Source of the DNA: Caldicellulosiruptoraceae bacterium PP1
GTDB lineage: Bacteria; Bacillota; Thermoanaerobacteria; Caldicellulosiruptorales; Caldicellulosiruptoraceae
NCBI GenBank assembly: GCA_041320695.1
Contig: JBGGOQ010000001.1
Coordinates: forward strand, 620,001 to 684,000
Length of the DNA: 64,000 bases
Reading direction: 5' to 3'
The notes beneath the pieces are model-generated. The model did not search any database, was not told the origin of the DNA, and saw only the letters and a list, made by a program, of their open reading frames with translations. The position numbers were made by a program, and so were the translations under genes. Positions 60,409-64,000 of the stretch are shown here, in pieces (within the stretch, counting starts at the first letter, position 1; the number at the start of each line of letters is the position of its first letter).

Positions 60409-61353
60409 CTTAAATGATTTTTTTAAATTTAATACTTCTTTTGCTTTTTCTACAATTCCATCAGCAGTTAAGTTAAAAAATGAAAGAACATCCTCTGGCT
60501 TTCCTGATCTACCAAACTCATCATTTAAACCAACCATTTTAACTAATGTTGGATATTCTTGAGATAGTACTTCAGAAACAGCAGATCCTAATCCACCTAA
60601 AATATTATGTTCTTCACATGTTACAACACAACCTGTAGCTTTTGCTGACTTTATTATCAATTCTTTATCAATAGGTTTTATAAATGGCATATCTATTAAT
60701 GTTACTGAAATTCCTTCTTGTTTTAATATTTTTGTAGCTTTAATAGCTTCATGAACCATAAGACCAGTTGCAATTATGGAAATATCTTTACCTTCTTCTA
60801 ATACAATACCTTTACCTAACTCCAATTTTAGGCTACTATCATAAATCTCATCAACTGCAAGTCTTCCAAGTCTTATATAAAATGGTCCATCATTTTCAAT
60901 TGCAAGCCTTACACATTCTTTTGTAGATGCTGCATCAGAAGGAGATAATACTGTCATTCCAGGAATAGCTCTCATTAAAGCAAAATCTTCTAGCATTTGA
61001 TGTGAAGCACCATCTTCACCAATTGAAACACCTGCATGTGAAGCACCTATTTTTACATTTAGATGTGGATATCCAATAGAATTTCTTACTTGATCATATG
61101 CGCGTCCTGCTGCAAATATTGCAAATGTGCTGGCAAATGGTATTTTCCCACAAGTTGCAAATCCTGCGGCAGTTGCCATTAAATCTTGTTCAGCAATTCC
61201 TATATTAAAAAATCTATCAGGAAACTTCTTTTTAAAAAGTTCAGTTCTTGTTGATTTTGAAAGATCAGCATCTAAAACTACTATATTATTATATTTTTCT
61301 CCATATTCAGCTAATGCTTGACCGTATGCTTCTCTAGTTGCTATTTTAGCCAT
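60400..61353 (-). CDS. Transketolase C-terminal subunit
   Basis: The pyrimidine-binding and C-terminal domains of a split transketolase. VVLDADLSKSTRTELF, RFFNIGIAEQDLMATAAGFA (catalytic Glu in IAEQD) and GEDGASHQMLEDFALMR are family-typical. The length of 317 residues fits the split form, seen often in Clostridia. The start ATG overlaps the stop of the N-terminal subunit gene, so the two halves are made together. It works in the non-oxidative pentose phosphate route. Confidence 0.93.
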   Translation of the reverse strand: MAKIATREAYGQALAEYGEKYNNIVVLDADLSKSTRTELFKKKFPDRFFNIGIAEQDLMATAAGFATCGKIPFASTFAIFAAGRAYDQVRNSIGYPHLNVKIGASHAGVSIGEDGASHQMLEDFALMRAIPGMTVLSPSDAASTKECVRLAIENDGPFYIRLGRLAVDEIYDSSLKLELGKGIVLEEGKDISIIATGLMVHEAIKATKILKQEGISVTLIDMPFIKPIDKELIIKSAKATGCVVTCEEHNILGGLGSAVSEVLSQEYPTLVKMVGLNDEFGRSGKPEDVLSFFNLTADGIVEKAKEVLNLKKSFKCC

Positions 61354-62201
61354 TAGTTTTCGCCCTCCAATCTTTTAAGTTCATCTTCTAATTCTTTATA
61401 TGCTTGTTCTGCTTGTTCATTATTTGGTGCAACTCCGTGCCAGCCAACTTGATTTTCCATGAATGAAATGCCTTTTCCTTTTACAGTTTCAGCAATGATT
61501 ATTGTTGGTTTTCCTTTGGTTTCCTTAGCTTTATTTATTGCTTCTTCAATTTGATTATAGTTATGCCCATCAATTACTAATACATTCCATCCAAAAGCTT
61601 TGAATTTATCAGTAACAGGTTCAGGTGACATAACTTCTGTTACTTTTCCATCTATTTGTAAACCATTATGGTCTAAAAATGCAGTTAGATTATCCAATTT
61701 GTAATGAGCAGCAGTCATTGCAGCTTCCCATACTTGTCCTTCTTCAATTTCTCCATCACCTAAAAGAACAAAAACTCTATAGTCTTTTTTATCAAGCTTT
61801 CCTGCAAGTGCCATTCCATTTGCAATTGAAAGTCCTTGGCCTAAAGACCCTGTTGAAATTTCAACACCAGGTATTTTCTTCATATCAGGATGCCCTTGAA
61901 GTATAGAATTAACTTGTCTGAATCCTTTTAATTCTTCTTTGCTAAAGAAACCTTTTTCGGCAAGAACTGCATAAAGGACAGGAGATGCATGACCTTTTGA
62001 CATAACAAATCTGTCTCTATTTTCATCTTTTGGATTCTTTGGATCTATATTCATTTCATAGAAATATAGATAGTTCAGTATTTCAACAGCAGATAGTGAA
62101 CCGCCTGGATGTCCTGAACCTGCTGAAGAAGTCTGTAAAATAATATTCTTTCTAATTTCTATAGCTCGTTTTTTGAGTTCTAATTCTGTTTTTTTATCCA
62201 T
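61353..62201 (-). CDS. Transketolase N-terminal subunit
   Basis: The thiamine diphosphate-binding half. SAGSGHPGGSLSAVEIL, DRFVMSKGHASPVLYA, GSLGQGLSIANGMALAGK and the GDGEIEEGQVWEA metal/ThDP motif are present, ending before the domain supplied by the next gene. The length of 282 residues fits. ATG at 62201 has GGAGG. It forms one enzyme with the C-terminal subunit. Confidence 0.93.
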   Translation of the reverse strand: MDKKTELELKKRAIEIRKNIILQTSSAGSGHPGGSLSAVEILNYLYFYEMNIDPKNPKDENRDRFVMSKGHASPVLYAVLAEKGFFSKEELKGFRQVNSILQGHPDMKKIPGVEISTGSLGQGLSIANGMALAGKLDKKDYRVFVLLGDGEIEEGQVWEAAMTAAHYKLDNLTAFLDHNGLQIDGKVTEVMSPEPVTDKFKAFGWNVLVIDGHNYNQIEEAINKAKETKGKPTIIIAETVKGKGISFMENQVGWHGVAPNNEQAEQAYKELEDELKRLEGEN

Positions 62202-62301
62202 ATATTTAAACCTCCTAACTTTAAATTGGCAAAATTATATTAATGAACTTTAATAATTATAACATATATTTGTATATTATAAAAACATATTGCTAAATCA
62301 T

Positions 62302-63156
62302 CTATGCTTTTGAAAAACCTTCTCCCAAAACCTCTCTAACATCAGAAAGTATTACAAAAGCATTTTGATCAATTTGTTGAACCAATTGCTTAACCTTTGA
62401 CACCTCATGCCTTTTTACAACACAAAATAAAATATTCTTTTCTTTCTTGGTCCACATTCCCTGTCCAAATAAACCTGTTACGCCTCTATCCAAATCATTC
62501 ATAATCCTATCAGCTATAATATCTGCTTTTTCTGAAATAATTATTAATGCTTTTGCAAAGTTTACACCTTCTAAAATTGCATCAATTACTTTTGAACAAA
62601 CATATAAAGTCAATGCAGCATAAAGACCAAGTTCATAATTTTTAAAAACAACAGACGCTAAAACTATAACTAATACATCTAAAAATAAAAGAACCTGTCC
62701 TAATGAAAAAAGAGAAATAAATTTATGAAGTATTTTGGCTAACATTTCTGTACCACCAGTAGTAGCTCCAAATAATAAAACAATTGCAAGCCCTACACCC
62801 ATTAGTATCCCACCAAAAATTGATGCGAGTAATTTATCGTAAGTAAGTGTTGGTAAAAAGGCTGTCAAGTCTGTTATAACAGATAAAATAATTGTCCCAT
62901 ATATACTCTTTATACCAAAGTGAACACCTATTGTTCTTATACCAATAATAAATATTGGTATATTTAATGCAAGCATTGTCATACCAACAGGTAATTTATA
63001 GTTTGAAATATAATATAAAACAGTAGCTAAACCAGAAAGTCCACCTGCAGCAATTTTGTTAGGAACCAAAAATAGGTTTAGTGACAATGCCACAAGTAGT
63101 GAACCAAAAGTTATTGCAACGTACTCGTAAATTGTCTTAATTATCTTTTTTTTCAA
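62302..63156 (-). CDS. YitT-family membrane protein (DUF161-DUF2179)
   Basis: Five or six membrane segments (about residues 10-200; SLLVALSLNLFLVPNKIAAGGLSG and GGTEMLAKILHKF) followed by a C-terminal cytoplasmic DUF2179 domain (LFGQGMWTKKEKNILFCVVKRHE). This arrangement is typical of YitT. The function is unclear. The start is most likely TTG at 63156, with GGAGG eight bases upstream; it overlaps the TagA stop as TTGA. It follows the glycosyltransferase gene, which suggests joint expression. Confidence 0.87.
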   Translation of the reverse strand: MKKKIIKTIYEYVAITFGSLLVALSLNLFLVPNKIAAGGLSGLATVLYYISNYKLPVGMTMLALNIPIFIIGIRTIGVHFGIKSIYGTIILSVITDLTAFLPTLTYDKLLASIFGGILMGVGLAIVLLFGATTGGTEMLAKILHKFISLFSLGQVLLFLDVLVIVLASVVFKNYELGLYAALTLYVCSKVIDAILEGVNFAKALIIISEKADIIADRIMNDLDRGVTGLFGQGMWTKKEKNILFCVVKRHEVSKVKQLVQQIDQNAFVILSDVREVLGEGFSKA

Positions 63157-63998
63157 CTTTTCTTCCTCCAAATATTACTTCTGATTACCTTCAGTGCAAA
63201 TTTAGGTAGTACTAACATTCTTTTATATCTCCAAGGTTCTTGAATAAGTCTATATAACCATTCAATCCCTAATTTTTGGTATATTAATGGGGCTCTTTTT
63301 ACATTACCAGCTAAAACATCAAAGCTTCCACCAACACCCATAATTATCTTAGCATTTAATTTATCTTTGTTCTTATATATCCATAGCTCCTGTTTTTTCA
63401 TCCCAAGAGCCACAAAAAGCACATCACAATTTGTTTTATTTATAATTTCAATTAAATTTTCATCATTTTCAAAATCAAAATAGCCGTTGTGCGTTCCCAC
63501 AATATTAATTCCATAATTTTTGATAAGATTTTCAGCAGCTTTTGTTGCTATTCCTTCTTTTGCACCTAACAAAAATACTCTTTGATAATATTTTTTTAAA
63601 AGCGGAAGCATTTTGATTAATAAGTCAAAGCCTGCAACTCTTTCATAAAGTTTTTGGCCAAAGTATTTTGAAGCCCATATTACTCCTATTCCATCTGGAA
63701 CATTTAAATCACCATTATTTAATACTTTCATAAATTGGATGTCTTTTTGAGATAGCATAATCATTTCAACATTAGGAGTAAATATTACCATTTTTTTATT
63801 ATTTATTATAGTTTGTTCAATTTTTTTAAGAGCCAAATTAAAATTAACTGTATCAATTCTTACACCGAATATATATATGCTTTTATCCTTTTTTATTTCT
63901 TTAAGCAACTTTTTAAGTTTATTAAACGAAACATTTGCTTTTTGAATTTGTTGATAATTTATTCTTTTTTGGATATTTAAAATGTTATCATCTGCCAA
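63153..63998 (-). CDS. tagA: WecG/TagA/CpsF-family glycosyltransferase, start near the window edge
   Basis: A UDP-ManNAc-type transferase that adds the second sugar to undecaprenyl-PP-GlcNAc for wall teichoic or related polymers. IFGVRIDTVNFNLALKKI, TPNVEMIMLSQKD, NVPDGIGVIWASKYFGQ, RVAGFDLL and GGSFDVLAGNVKRAP are diagnostic. About 40 extra residues precede the usual start. The first codon seen is TTG at 63998, two bases from the edge, so the true start may lie outside. It overlaps the YitT gene. Confidence 0.9.
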   Translation of the reverse strand: MADDNILNIQKRINYQQIQKANVSFNKLKKLLKEIKKDKSIYIFGVRIDTVNFNLALKKIEQTIINNKKMVIFTPNVEMIMLSQKDIQFMKVLNNGDLNVPDGIGVIWASKYFGQKLYERVAGFDLLIKMLPLLKKYYQRVFLLGAKEGIATKAAENLIKNYGINIVGTHNGYFDFENDENLIEIINKTNCDVLFVALGMKKQELWIYKNKDKLNAKIIMGVGGSFDVLAGNVKRAPLIYQKLGIEWLYRLIQEPWRYKRMLVLPKFALKVIRSNIWRKKS

Positions 63999-64000
63999 GA

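Overview
The window is very AT-rich bacterial DNA, densely packed and mostly coded on the minus strand. Gene content points to an anaerobic, spore-forming, motile member of the Clostridia: two CotF-type spore coat proteins, MotAB, an S-box (SAM) riboswitch, strong Shine-Dalgarno sites with frequent TTG starts, a split transketolase, fermentative L-lactate dehydrogenase, and Firmicute gene orders such as acpS-nnr-lipoprotein-alr-antitoxin-toxin, rplU-prp-rpmA-obg and rpmE-DUF1385-prmC-prfA. It looks like an ordinary chromosome. I found no insertion sequence, prophage, CRISPR array or rRNA.

Layout. 1-4.5 kb: acpS, nnr, lipoprotein, alr and a MazEF/EndoAI-type toxin-antitoxin pair. 4.6-7.4 kb, plus strand: a small Cys protein, a MocR-type regulator and an M20 amidohydrolase. 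7.4-13.6 kb: oligopeptide ABC transporter oppBCDFA plus a small lipoprotein. 14-15.4 kb: ldh and rpsT. 15.5-23 kb: an SOS-like two-gene radical-SAM cassette, a flavoprotein, a PHP phosphoesterase, comEC and holA, then tRNA-Arg. 23.3-26 kb: aspC-purB. 26-30.4 kb: a SAM-riboswitch operon metY-metX-MBL hydrolase-M19 dipeptidase. 30.4-33.4 kb: the rplU-prp-rpmA-obg-yhbY ribosome cluster. 33.5-37.7 kb: TraX-like protein, cellobiose/mannobiose 2-epimerase and a modular GH26 mannanase. 38-40.7 kb: ruvCAB-queH. 40.8-42.7 kb: GNAT, spore coat genes, L,D-transpeptidase. 42.8-45.8 kb: pantothenate operon panG-B-C-D behind an attenuator-like leader. 45.9-47.7 kb: ferritin, FmdB-type zinc ribbon, heptad-repeat coiled coil, tRNA-Leu. 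47.9-49.8 kb: argCB under an ARG box. 49.9-57.4 kb: rlmH, arginine-phosphatase-like protein, tsaC, ZIP transporter, motAB, prfA, prmC, DUF1385, rpmE. 57.5-64 kb: MFS transporter, glpK, split transketolase, YitT protein and a TagA/WecG glycosyltransferase.

The least understood and most interesting part is the pair at 20981-22992. A radical-SAM protein with a helix-hairpin-helix region and a C-terminal QISFF motif is overlapped by one base by its partner. A near-consensus LexA/SOS box lies inside the spacer of their promoter. Other notable points are a MocR regulator whose PLP lysine is replaced by arginine, a pantothenate leader with mutually exclusive hairpins, an antitoxin with a shortened ribbon-helix-helix domain, a peptide-binding protein without a lipobox, and repeated use of terminators placed directly in front of the next gene. 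All function calls rest on reading motifs and gene order; no database search was run.
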